Part shown: positions 24,543 to 31,954 of the stretch, piece after piece
Layout of the letters: every line of letters starts with the position of its first letter
Position numbering within the stretch: position 1 is the first letter of the stretch
Assembly: GCA_035624785.1 (NCBI GenBank)
Contig: DASPQV010000023.1
Coordinates: forward strand, 1-64,000
Length of the DNA: 64,000 nt
Source of the DNA: JAJZNI01 sp035624785
GTDB taxonomy: Bacteria; Chloroflexota; Dormibacteria; Aeolococcales; Aeolococcaceae
Reading direction: 5' to 3'
The notes under the pieces: model-generated
The model's database searches: none
Told to the model about the DNA's origin: nothing
The model's input: the letters and a program-made list of their open reading frames with translations, nothing else
Program-made: the position numbers and the translations under genes

Positions 24543-25123
24543 GTGAAGGATCAGAGGTTCGTCTTCGGAGAGGCGCCCGAGCTCTACGACCGGGCCAGGG
24601 CCGGCTACCCACCGGCTCTGGTGGATGACGTGCTGAGCTGGCTGGGGCCCCTCCAGCGGCCGGCGCGCGCCCTGGAGGTCGGGGCTGGCACCGGCAAGGC
24701 CACCGTGGCATTCGCCCAGCGCGGGCTGGAGATCCTGGCGCTCGAGCCCAGCCCGGAGATGGCGGCGGTCGCGGTCGCCAGCTGCCGCCGATTCCCGAGG
24801 GTGCGCGTCGAGCCGTTCACCTTCGAAGGATGGCCCGGCGAGACGGGCAGCTTCGATCTCGTCTTCGCCGCCCAGTCCTGGCATTGGGTGGACCCCTCAG
24901 TCCGCTATGTCAAATCGGCCCGCAGCCTGCGACCCGGCGGCACGCTGGCGCTCTTCTGGCATCGCACCGCCTGGCGGGGCGAGCCGCTCTGGAGCGGGCT
25001 CGGCTGCTCGAGGCCCTGGGCGGGTTGGTCAGTGGGCTGGGCGGCGAGGTCGCTCTTCCCCACGTCACCGTCCTGGCCCTGGCTCGGGTGCGCTCCCAGC
25101 AGGGGGGTGGCGTCGCCCGCTGA
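24543..25123 (+). pseudogene. SAM-dependent methyltransferase, broken by an internal deletion
   Basis: The first 150 codons encode a good class I methyltransferase: LEVGAGTGKATVAFAQRG is SAM motif I, followed by LALEPSPEMAA and FDLVFAAQSWHWVDP. The frame then turns to nonsense at about 24988-24996. Exactly there, the +2 frame begins to read ERARLLEALGGLVSGLGGEV-ALPHVTVLALAR and stops at 25123; this is a convincing family C-terminus. The roughly 60 residues that normally lie between are missing. I infer one out-of-frame deletion near 24990. Frame 1 would otherwise run to 25250, overlapping the convergent gene. The start is GTG with GGAAGGA upstream. Confidence 0.72.
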
Positions 25124-25153
25124 CAACCCTCCCGCCGGAAGTGGGGAGCGCTC

Positions 25154-25435
25154 CTACGGGGTGCCGCCGACCACCACCGTCCAGGGCCGCACCCGCCAGC
25201 GCTTCACCAGTCCGGCCCGGACGTACGGGTCAGCCGCCGCGAAGCTCTGAGCCGCCTCGGGCCCATCCCCGTGGAAGAGGAGCACGGCCATGTCGGTGGG
25301 ATCGGCGAGGGCCCCGGCGAGAAGGAGCTCACCCCGCGCGTGGGCGTCCCGCACCAGCCGAAGGTGCTCCTCCCTGAACGCCGGACGGCGCTCCAGGTAG
25401 TCGTCGACAAGGTCGTAGATCAGCAGGTGGTACAT
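25154..25435 (-). CDS. YciI-like protein
   Basis: A 93-residue ferredoxin-like-fold protein of the YciI family. Recognisable parts are MYHLLIYDLVDDYLERRPAFR, EEHLRL, GELLLAGALADPTDMAVLLF and the end ADPYVRAGLVKRWRVRPW, which contains the family's conserved D-P-Y. A His-Asp pair in this family is thought to be catalytic, but no reaction is established. ATG 25435 gives the normal length; longer in-frame versions overlap the next gene. It lies 7 nt downstream of the DinB-like gene on the same strand. Confidence 0.88.
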   Translation of the reverse strand: MYHLLIYDLVDDYLERRPAFREEHLRLVRDAHARGELLLAGALADPTDMAVLLFHGDGPEAAQSFAAADPYVRAGLVKRWRVRPWTVVVGGTP

Positions 25436-25442
25436 GTGACCC

Positions 25443-26054
25443 TCACTCTTGGGGAACCGCGGCGGTCCAGCGCGGATCGCGCCCGAACCAGCCCGCCAGA
25501 CGATCCTGGACCGGGGCGTCATCCGCCACGGCCACCTCCGCCGCGAAGGCTCTGCGCGGGCCGCGGTGCTCGGGTCGGAGCCTTTGGCGCGCCCAGGCGA
25601 GCGCGTGCCCGGCAACGGTGGGGTCGAGGACATTGAGAGCCTGACCGGTGGCGCGGGCCAGGTCCCACCCGTGCACGGCGAGCTCGGCGATCTGCTGGTC
25701 GGCGCGGCCACGCAGCGGGGCCTCCCCACCGCCGGGAATTGGCACCGGCCGGTCGAGATCAGCGTGCCTCCAGGTCTCCATGAGGGTGTGCGCGGCCGAG
25801 GCGAAGGTGGCCCCCCAGTCACTCCCCGGGTCGATCGCAGGAGCCTGCCAGTCGGGCATCTCGCCCCGGGCGGCGACCGTGAAGTTGCCCAGGCCCCGGG
25901 GTGCGAGGTGGGCGACCAGCCGGCGTACGTCCCATTCACCGCACGGGGTGGAAAGGTCGGCCTGGTCGGGGCGGATGCCGGCGATGATGGCCTGGGTCTG
26001 GTCGAGGGCGCGCTGTAGGAGCGCCAGGGTGTCGGTCAGGCTGTCTCTCTCCAC
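25443..26054 (-). CDS. TIGR03086-type (DinB/mycothiol maleylpyruvate isomerase-like) protein
   Basis: A protein of about 203 residues with the four-helix metal-binding fold of the maleylpyruvate isomerase/DinB group: LLQRALDQTQAIIAGIRPDQ, then TPCGEWDVRRLVAHL (first His) and AELAVHGWDLARATG (second His-Trp-Asp signature). These proteins bind a metal and may use mycothiol or another thiol. GTG 26054 matches the family's N-terminus; GTG 26120 would add 22 poorly matching residues. It is followed at once by the yciI-like gene, and a VOC gene lies upstream on the same strand, a grouping often seen in actinobacteria. Confidence 0.85.
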   Translation of the reverse strand: MERDSLTDTLALLQRALDQTQAIIAGIRPDQADLSTPCGEWDVRRLVAHLAPRGLGNFTVAARGEMPDWQAPAIDPGSDWGATFASAAHTLMETWRHADLDRPVPIPGGGEAPLRGRADQQIAELAVHGWDLARATGQALNVLDPTVAGHALAWARQRLRPEHRGPRRAFAAEVAVADDAPVQDRLAGWFGRDPRWTAAVPQE

Positions 26055-26165
26055 GACGGGAGATCGAGGGTAGGGACCTCGCTCGACCAGCGTCAAGGTT
26101 TCTCCGGTGGCGGGCGCCACTGGCGGTCCGCCGCCGAGCTTAGGCGGGACCCCCGTGCTTCACGG

Positions 26166-26651
26166 TCACGAGGCCGAGGTCCCATCGGCGGCGGCGCGGA
26201 TGGCGGCCAGATCCAGCTTCCTCATCCCCAGCACCGCCTTCATGGCCCGGTCGCGGCGGCCGGTGTCGGGGTCCGCCATGATCTCGTCGAAGCCGGTGGG
26301 AACGACCTGCCAGGACAGCCCGAACCGGTCCTTGCACCAGCCGCACACGCTTTCCTCACCCCCACCCTCGGTGAGCCTGGACCAGTACAAGTCGACCTCG
26401 GCCTGGTCGGCGCAGTGGATGACGAAGGAGATCGCCTCGTCGAAGGTGTACTGCGGACCGCCGTTCAGGGCAGTGTATGGCTGGCCGTCGAGGCTGAAGT
26501 CGACGGTCAGGATCATCCCGGCCTCCCTCGGCCCGGCCTCGCCGTAACGGGTGACGTTGCGGATCTCGGAGTTGGGGAAGATCGAGCAGTAGAGCTCGGC
26601 AGCCTCGAGGGCCTCGGTGTCGAACCAGAGCATGGGGCTAATACGGGGCAT
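26166..26651 (-). CDS. PhnB-like VOC family protein
   Basis: A 161-residue member of the group often labelled 3-demethylubiquinone-9 3-methyltransferase, which is really a VOC-fold metalloprotein. Visible are MPRISPMLWFDTEALEAAELY, SIFPNSEI, the FVIHCADQAEVDLYW strand with a conserved His/Cys pair, and CGWCKDRFGLSWQVVP. GGAGGAG upstream of ATG 26651 supports the start; the upstream in-frame extension is not homologous. The methyltransferase name should not be taken literally; the function is unknown. Confidence 0.88.
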   Translation of the reverse strand: MPRISPMLWFDTEALEAAELYCSIFPNSEIRNVTRYGEAGPREAGMILTVDFSLDGQPYTALNGGPQYTFDEAISFVIHCADQAEVDLYWSRLTEGGGEESVCGWCKDRFGLSWQVVPTGFDEIMADPDTGRRDRAMKAVLGMRKLDLAAIRAAADGTSAS

Positions 26652-26937
26652 GGGTGCTCTCCTCCGCCGCAACGTGGGCTCGTACCAATGCTGACCACCG
26701 GGACCGCGGAAGGTCATCGGTCCCGCCGGGCAAGCTCGTCGGCCGCCAGCTGCCCGGCATCCGCGGTCTGGCCGAGCAAACCGGCGTGAACCTCCAGCTC
26801 CGGTTCGGCCATTCCGGCGCACCTGGCCAGGCCCATGCCCTCAGCTGCGCAGTCGTGGGCGATCCACGTTGGAGAGTGGATCGTCCCGCGCGCCGTCGGC
26901 GTCGAGCGGACCCTTCCGCGGCGGCTCGCCGGCGCAC

Positions 26938-27603
26938 TCAGAGTGAGCCGTCCTGGCGGGAGGGCTGTTGGTAGGCCGGCGACAGCGCATGGTTCAGAGC
27001 GGACCATCCTTGGCGAGCTCCGTAGGTCAGGAGCACATATGCGGCGAGGGGGTCGGCCCACCACCATCCGAGCGCTGTGTTGAGCACCAGACCTGCCAGC
27101 ACAGCCGCCGCCAGCAGCCCATCGACAAAGGTGACGCGCCCTTCCGTGCGGAGCACCGGGTTGCCCAGCCGCCGACCTGTCCGTTCCTTTCCCGCCGCGA
27201 GAGCGAACATCACGGCGGCGGTTGCAGCCGTCCACCCGATCCCGACAGGGCTGCGGTGTGGATGGAGCTGATCGGCGATGACGATCGTGCTCTGGACAGC
27301 CAGGTAGACGGCCAGAAGCAGAAAGGCAAGCCCGATCAGGCGCAAGCCCCGGCGCTGACGAGCCGCACCCGCACCGGAGAGCTCCCAGATCACCACCGTG
27401 CTGGCGCCGATCTCGATCAGGGAGTCCAGGCCAAAGCCCGCCAGGGCCACCGATCGCGCGGCGAGGGCGGCGAGCGCCAGGATGGCCGCCCCGACCAGGT
27501 TCCAGCCGAGCGTGACCGCCTCCAGGAGATAGCCACGACGGACCAGCGCCGCGTGGGTCCCACCGAGCCCGGTGTCGGTCACGTGCTCCGACGTCCCCGA
27601 CAC
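26938..27603 (-). CDS. Short cation diffusion facilitator-like transporter
   Basis: A 221-residue protein with about six transmembrane helices. The two metal-site regions of CDF transporters appear in modified form: AGFGLDSLIEIGASTVVIWEL (helix 2 type, Asp/Glu) and FVDGLLAAAVLAGLVLNTALGWWWADPLAA (helix 5 type). The cytosolic C-terminal domain of typical CDF proteins is absent, which is normal for this short branch. It lies downstream of the zinc-type CDF and ArsR genes on the same strand, with a 143-nt gap. Metal export is likely but the metal is unknown. Confidence 0.82.
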   Translation of the reverse strand: MSGTSEHVTDTGLGGTHAALVRRGYLLEAVTLGWNLVGAAILALAALAARSVALAGFGLDSLIEIGASTVVIWELSGAGAARQRRGLRLIGLAFLLLAVYLAVQSTIVIADQLHPHRSPVGIGWTAATAAVMFALAAGKERTGRRLGNPVLRTEGRVTFVDGLLAAAVLAGLVLNTALGWWWADPLAAYVLLTYGARQGWSALNHALSPAYQQPSRQDGSL

Positions 27604-27746
27604 CCAGCCAGCGCCCCTGGCGCCCTCGCGGTCATCGGCAGGGTCCTCACCCGGCTCGCAGTCACGGCCGTTTGCCTGAGCTCACTGCGTCCCTCGTTGG
27701 CGCTTCGCTGGACGTCACCCGACAGGAGCTTGGCCATGGCTTGGTC

Positions 27747-28673
27747 TCAGCGGCATCCGTGGCAGAGCCGAGATCCGATCTCCCCCCCGGGGGGGAGTGG
27801 CTCGAACTGGATGGTGCTGTGCTCGACGTCGAAATGCCCCATGAGGCACTCCTGCAGCCGGTGCAGCAAACCAGGCAGATGGCCATCGTGGAAGCAGTCC
27901 TCGTCGACGACGACATGCGCGGTGAGGACCGGCAGCCCAGTGGCCACCAGCGAGACATGCAGGTCGTGGACGCCCCGAACGTGGATGGTGCCCTCGATGT
28001 GTCCGCGGACGCGACTGAGATCGAGGCCGCGCGGGGTGGCCTCGAGAAGCACGTCCACCGTCTCCCGAAGCAGCTTCCAGGTCCGCGGGAGGATGAGGAC
28101 GGCGATCACCGCCGACGCGATGGGATCGGCCCTGGTGAACCCGGTCACGAGGACGACACCGGCGGCGACCAGCACCGCCAGCGATCCGACCGCGTCGTTG
28201 AGCACCTCGAGGGTGGCGGCTCGAGCGTTGAAGCTGGTGTTTCGAGAGCGGTGCATCACGATGGCGGAGACCGCGTTGCCGGCCAGGCCGATGGCTCCGA
28301 AGATGAGCACGGCGTTCGCGGCGATCGCGGGGGGTGCGATGAGCCGCTGGACCGCCTCGGCCAGGATGAGCAGGCCGACGGCGAGAAGGACCGCAGCCTG
28401 CGCTGCGGCCGCGAGCACCTCGGCCCGCCGGTAGCCCCACGTGAGGGAATCGGTGCTCGGTCGCCGGGCCAGGAATGCGGCGAGAAGCGCGAGACCGAGC
28501 CCTGCGACGTCGGTGAGCATGTGCCCCGCGTCGGCGAGCAGGGCGAGCGAGTGAGAGAGCACGGCTCCCCCCACCTCGACGCCAAGGATGGTCGTCGAGA
28601 TGCCGAGGACGATGGCGAGCGCGCGTCGTGTTCCGCTGGCTGGCCTCTGGCTCTGTTGGTCGCCCCGGCGCAT
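27747..28673 (-). CDS. Cation diffusion facilitator, CzcD/ZitB type
   Basis: A 308-residue proton-coupled heavy-metal exporter. Helix 2 has the metal ligands H51 and D55 (ADAGHMLTD); helix 5 has LEVLND, so the usual His is Glu156 with Asp160 kept, a variant I recall from actinobacterial CDFs. The C-terminal cytosolic domain is present and has several His/Asp/Cys residues (VVVDEDCFHDGH, CHGC at the end). The start codon overlaps the stop of the ArsR gene by one base, so the exporter is translationally coupled to its likely repressor. Zn(II), possibly Co(II) or Cd(II), is inferred from the repressor's metal site. Confidence 0.93.
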   Translation of the reverse strand: MRRGDQQSQRPASGTRRALAIVLGISTTILGVEVGGAVLSHSLALLADAGHMLTDVAGLGLALLAAFLARRPSTDSLTWGYRRAEVLAAAAQAAVLLAVGLLILAEAVQRLIAPPAIAANAVLIFGAIGLAGNAVSAIVMHRSRNTSFNARAATLEVLNDAVGSLAVLVAAGVVLVTGFTRADPIASAVIAVLILPRTWKLLRETVDVLLEATPRGLDLSRVRGHIEGTIHVRGVHDLHVSLVATGLPVLTAHVVVDEDCFHDGHLPGLLHRLQECLMGHFDVEHSTIQFEPLPPGGEIGSRLCHGCR

Positions 28674-29050
28674 CAGGGGACGCCGGGTTGCGTGGGGTCG
28701 GACTGGTCGGCAACGGTGTGGTCGGCGTGGCGGAGCGCCTCACGGATGAGGTGACGGACGTGGGCGTCCTGGACCGAGTACAGGTGGTGCCGGCCCTGCC
28801 GCCGCATCCTGGCGAGCCCGGCGAGGCGCAGCTTGGCGAGCTGCTGGCTCGTCGCTGCCGGATTGGCCCCGACGAGGCGGGCAAGCTCGTTGACATCGCG
28901 GTCGCCAGAGCCGAGCAGCCAGATGAGCTTGAGGCGCGTCGGGTCGGCGAGCAGTGCGAAGGACCCGACCGCTCCCTCGACCTGGGCCTCGGTCGGGAGG
29001 TCAGGATCCCCAGGGGGCGCTGGTTCTCGCATGTCTGCTTGGGCATGCAT
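28673..29050 (-). CDS. ArsR/SmtB metalloregulator with an alpha-5 zinc-type site
   Basis: A 125-residue winged-helix repressor: LADPTRLKLIWLL, then DVNELARLVGANPAATSQQLAKLRLAGLA (recognition helix) and the wing RRQGRHHLYSV. The C-terminal helix carries D95-x-H97-x10-H108-x2-H111, exactly the CzrA/SmtB alpha-5 pattern for Zn(II)/Co(II), while the alpha-3 Cys site of ArsR/CadC is missing. It should repress itself and the CDF exporter until metal binds. Starts at 29050 or, better spaced from the predicted -10, at ATG 29032. The upstream palindromic region at 29047-29075 is the likely operator. Confidence 0.92.
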   Translation of the reverse strand: MHAQADMREPAPPGDPDLPTEAQVEGAVGSFALLADPTRLKLIWLLGSGDRDVNELARLVGANPAATSQQLAKLRLAGLARMRRQGRHHLYSVQDAHVRHLIREALRHADHTVADQSDPTQPGVP

Positions 29051-29075
29051 ATATGCGGATTATAAACACGCATGC
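29043..29075 (-). promoter_or_regulatory. Promoter/operator region of the arsR-CDF operon
   Basis: On the minus strand a perfect -10 box TATAAT occupies 29064-29059. Around it are a perfect 10-bp palindrome GCATATATGC (29047-29056) and two copies of GCATGC (29043-29048 and 29070-29075). This is markedly AT-rich for the window. ArsR-family operators are AT-rich imperfect palindromes overlapping the promoter, so repressor binding here is a reasonable inference. The upstream edge touches the end of tRNA-Gln. Confidence 0.6.
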
Positions 29076-29146
29076 TGGGGAGGCAGGATTCGAACCTGCG
29101 GATGGCGGATCCAAAGTCCGCTGCCTTACCACTTGGCGACTCCCCA
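29075..29146 (-). tRNA. tRNA-Gln (anticodon TTG)
   Basis: The 72-nt minus-strand sequence folds as a cloverleaf: acceptor TGGGGAG pairing with CTCCCCA, the T arm with GTTCGAATC, and anticodon loop CTTTGGA giving anticodon TTG, which reads CAA/CAG. The discriminator base is G and CCA is not encoded. TACGAT at 29164-29159, 12 nt before the 5' end on the minus strand, is a possible -10. The 3' end touches the arsR promoter region. Confidence 0.95.
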
Positions 29147-29173
29147 GTGGCAGCGCTGATCGTAGCCGCGCCG

Positions 29174-29209
29174 CTAGACCTGGAGGGCCGGCCCTCCTAG
29201 ACCTGGAGG
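29174..29209. repeat. Direct repeat with an embedded 16-bp palindrome
   Basis: CTAGACCTGGAGG occurs at 29174-29186 and again at 29197-29209. The perfect palindrome GGAGGGCCGGCCCTCC (29182-29197) spans the space between them. It lies in the 294-nt gap between tRNA-Gln and glmU, which otherwise shows no gene. Its role is unknown; a binding site or an old duplication are both possible. Confidence 0.5.
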
Positions 29210-29425
29210 TGCACCCGCGGTATGTGCAGCCGCATGCAGCGGGGGCGGCCCGCGGCGGTCCGGCGGCAGCCGCAGCTGCGCCGGGCGCTGAGCCGCCCGA
29301 GACGGGCAGGACGCCCCCCCTCCGTGTGGCGATCGGGCCGTCGCTGGTGGGCACTCTGATCGGGCACTGCCACGATCATACCCGCGCCGGGAGCAGCCCT
29401 GGACCGGGAGCCTCTCGGCCACCCG

Positions 29426-29431
29426 TATACT
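29426..29431 (+). promoter_or_regulatory. -10 element (TATACT) for leaderless glmU
   Basis: TATACT is followed by exactly 9 nt and then the glmU ATG, with no Shine-Dalgarno. The same hexamer and spacing precede the ABC gene at 10183. Confidence 0.55.
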
Positions 29432-29440
29432 CCGGCGCAG

Positions 29441-30814
29441 ATGGCAGACGGAGCCCGCGCGGTGATCCTGGCCGCGGGACAGGGGACCCGGATGCGGAGC
29501 GCCGTGCCCAAGGTGCTCCACACCCTGGCGGGGCGACCGATGCTCCTCCACGTCATCGAGGCGGCGCGGGCCGCCACCGGCTCCCCGCCCGTGGTCGTGG
29601 TCAGCCCCTCCCAGCCGGAGGTCGCCGAAGCGGTCGTGGGGCTCGCCGACACCGTAGCCCAGCCGCTGCCCCGGGGCACGGGAGACGCCCTGCGGAGCGT
29701 GCCCGACGCGCTGCGCTCCGACGGGCCGCTGGTCGTCGCCTACGCCGACCTGCCCCTCCTCCGTGCCGAGACCATCGGCAGCCTGCTGGGGGTCCATCGG
29801 ACGACCGGTGCCGCCTGCGTGCTGCTCACCGTGGTGCCCTCGGATCCGGCGGGGCTGGGCCGTGTGGTCCGGGGTGCTTCCGGGCGCGTCGAGAGGATCG
29901 TCGAGGAGCGCGATCTCCCGGCCGCGGGGCCGCGGCCGGTGGAGTGCAACGCCGGCGTCTACGCCTTCACCGGAGCGGCGCTGTGGCCGGCCTTGGAGCG
30001 CCTCTCCGCCGAAAATGCCCAGGGGGAGCTGTACCTGACCGACGTCGTCGCCGAGCTGGCCCCCTCCGTCGAGGCCGTGCTCGCCGCCGACCCCGAGGAG
30101 GCGATGGGCATCAACGATCGGGTCCAGCTCGCCGCCGCCGAGACGGTGCTCCGTGGCCGGCTGCTCCGGGCCCTGATGCTCGCCGGGGTCACCGTCGAGG
30201 ATCCGGAGACCACCTACGTCGACGCCTCCGTCCGGGTGGGCCCGGACAGCGTCATCCGCCCCATGACCACCTTGAGCGGTGAGACGGTGATCGGCCGGGA
30301 GTGCGAGGTGGGTCCCATGGCCCTGGTCCGGGACTGCCGGACTGGTGACCGGGTCCGGATCGGCGCCTCCGTGGTCGAGGGTGCCGAGATCGGCGACAAC
30401 GTTGAGATCGGCCATTTCAACCGGGTCAGGCCGGGCACCGTCCTCGCCTCGGGGGTATCTTTGGGAACGCATGCCGAGGTCAAGAACAGCCGGGTCGGGC
30501 CGGGAAGCCAAATCAATCACTTCTCCTGCGTCCTCGACTCCGACGTCGGCAGCGGGGTCAACGTCGGCGCCGGCACCGTCACCTGCAACTACGACGGCCG
30601 GGAGAAGCACCGGACCGTCATCGAGGACGGCGTCTTCGTGGGCAGCAACAGCAGTCTCGTGGCCCCGGTCAGGATCGGCCGCGACGCCTACGTCGCCGCC
30701 GCCAGCGCGGTCACCAAGGATGTCCCCTCCCGCTCCCTGGCGATCGGACGGGCCCCCCAGCGCAACCTCGAAGGCTGGCGCGACCGCGAGCGCGTCGAGC
30801 CGCCGCATGGCTGA
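29441..30814 (+). CDS. glmU: Bifunctional UDP-N-acetylglucosamine pyrophosphorylase / glucosamine-1-phosphate acetyltransferase
   Basis: Makes UDP-GlcNAc for peptidoglycan: acetylates glucosamine 1-phosphate, then couples it to UTP. The 457-residue protein has the N-terminal nucleotidyltransferase motif LAAGQGTRMRS, PRGTGDAL, YADLPLL (Mg-binding Asp) and ECNAGVYAF. The second half is a left-handed beta helix of hexapeptide repeats, with EIGHFNRVRPG and GAGTVTCNYDG as acetyltransferase active-site segments. Length is normal. It is probably leaderless (TATACT 9 nt upstream) and overlaps prs by 8 nt, an arrangement common in Gram-positive and actinobacterial genomes. Confidence 0.97.
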   Translation: MADGARAVILAAGQGTRMRSAVPKVLHTLAGRPMLLHVIEAARAATGSPPVVVVSPSQPEVAEAVVGLADTVAQPLPRGTGDALRSVPDALRSDGPLVVAYADLPLLRAETIGSLLGVHRTTGAACVLLTVVPSDPAGLGRVVRGASGRVERIVEERDLPAAGPRPVECNAGVYAFTGAALWPALERLSAENAQGELYLTDVVAELAPSVEAVLAADPEEAMGINDRVQLAAAETVLRGRLLRALMLAGVTVEDPETTYVDASVRVGPDSVIRPMTTLSGETVIGRECEVGPMALVRDCRTGDRVRIGASVVEGAEIGDNVEIGHFNRVRPGTVLASGVSLGTHAEVKNSRVGPGSQINHFSCVLDSDVGSGVNVGAGTVTCNYDGREKHRTVIEDGVFVGSNSSLVAPVRIGRDAYVAAASAVTKDVPSRSLAIGRAPQRNLEGWRDRERVEPPHG

Positions 30815-31772
30815 TTTCAATCCCTACGGGGAGCTCATGCTGCTCTCGGGGACCGGCAACCCGGAGCTGAGCGACCGGATCTCGCGCGAGATCGGCATCC
30901 CCCTGGCCAGCATGGACATCATGCGCTTCGCCGACGGCGAGTTCGACGTCAAGATCCACGAGTCGGTCCGGGGCCACGACGTCTTCCTGGTCCAGCCCAC
31001 CTGCCATCCGGTGAGCGACAACCTGGTCCAGCTCTTCGTCACCCTGGACGCGCTGCGTCGTGCCTCGGCGGCACGGATCACCGCGGTCATCCCCTATTAC
31101 GGGTACCAGCGCAAGGAGAAGAAGAGCGCCCCTCGCGACCCGATCTCGGCCAAGCTGATGGCCAATATCATCGAGCTGGCCGGGGCCAACCGGGTGATCG
31201 CGGTCGACCTCCACGCCGAGGCCATCCAGGGCTTCTTCGACATCCCGGTCGATGCCCTCACCGCCACCAAGATCCTGGCCCGCCGGGTGCGGGAGCGCCG
31301 CACCGGCAATGTCGTGGTGGTCTCACCCGACACCGGCGGCGCGCTCCGGGCCCGCCGGCTGGCGCGCATCCTCGACGCCACCATCGCCATCATCGACAAG
31401 CGCCGTCCCCGTGATGACGCTGTCGAGGTCGTCTACGTGGTCGGCGACGTCGCCGGCAAGCATGCGGTGATCGTCGACGACCTGATCTCCACCGGGAGCA
31501 CGCTGGTGAGCGCCTCCGCAGCACTGCGGGAGAAAGGGGCCACCAGCGTCGACGTGGTGGTGACCCACGGTGTCCTCAGCGACGGCGCTCTGGAGCGCCT
31601 GTCCCAGGCTCCCATCGACGAGATCTGCATCACCGACACCGTCCCCCTCCCCGACGCGCGGCGCGCCTTCGACGACAACCCCAAGCTCCGGGTCCTGTCG
31701 GTGGCTCCCCTCATCGCTGAGGCGATAGTTCGTGTCCACGAGGGGAGGAGCGTCAGCGAGCTGTTCCGATGA
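30807..31772 (+). CDS. prs: Ribose-phosphate pyrophosphokinase
   Basis: Makes PRPP from ribose 5-phosphate and ATP for nucleotide, His and Trp synthesis. The 321-residue protein has the N-terminal ELSDRISREIGIPL and FADGEF regions, the catalytic flexible loop YGYQRKEKKS, the metal-binding signature DLHAEAIQGFFDIPVD, and the PRPP loop VIVDDLISTGST. The frame is open upstream inside glmU, but ATG 30807 gives the normal length and overlaps the glmU stop by 8 nt. The stop overlaps a small ORF, continuing a tightly packed operon. Confidence 0.97.
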   Translation: MADFNPYGELMLLSGTGNPELSDRISREIGIPLASMDIMRFADGEFDVKIHESVRGHDVFLVQPTCHPVSDNLVQLFVTLDALRRASAARITAVIPYYGYQRKEKKSAPRDPISAKLMANIIELAGANRVIAVDLHAEAIQGFFDIPVDALTATKILARRVRERRTGNVVVVSPDTGGALRARRLARILDATIAIIDKRRPRDDAVEVVYVVGDVAGKHAVIVDDLISTGSTLVSASAALREKGATSVDVVVTHGVLSDGALERLSQAPIDEICITDTVPLPDARRAFDDNPKLRVLSVAPLIAEAIVRVHEGRSVSELFR

Positions 31773-31954
31773 CGAGCAGCGACGCAGAGCCGGCTGATCC
31801 CCGAGGAGATCGGGCTCCAGCGCTTCGGGTCGCCCCCGCCGCCGCTGGCCGGGCTGGCCGCCGCTGCGGCGCTGCCCTGCCCGGAAGAGGCGGCGCTGTT
31901 CCTGAGCCGGACGTCCCGGCGGCGTTCCGAGCCGACCCGGGGCCCGGCCGATGA
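31769..31954 (+). CDS. Possible small ORF bridging prs and the CorC-like gene
   Basis: A 61-codon ORF whose ATG overlaps the prs stop by 4 nt and whose stop overlaps the next start by 4 nt (ATGA at both ends), the usual sign of translational coupling. The product is Ala/Arg/Pro/Gly-rich with no recognisable motif. An alternative frame over the same DNA, the in-frame continuation of prs beyond its stop, also looks codon-biased. The region may be real coding sequence in either frame or simply filler of coding-like composition. Low confidence. Confidence 0.3.
   Translation: MTSSDAEPADPRGDRAPALRVAPAAAGRAGRRCGAALPGRGGAVPEPDVPAAFRADPGPGR

Noticed and set aside
26652..26937. Possible small genes between the PhnB-like and short CDF genes
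   Set aside because: Frames such as the one containing EPELEVHAGLLGQTADAG look protein-like for ~40 codons on the minus strand but lack a start with a ribosome-binding site; I left the 286 nt unassigned.
27715..29073. A 452-codon minus-strand frame over the arsR and CDF genes
   Set aside because: Different frame from the clear ArsR and CDF products; Arg/Pro/Ser-rich shadow without similarity.
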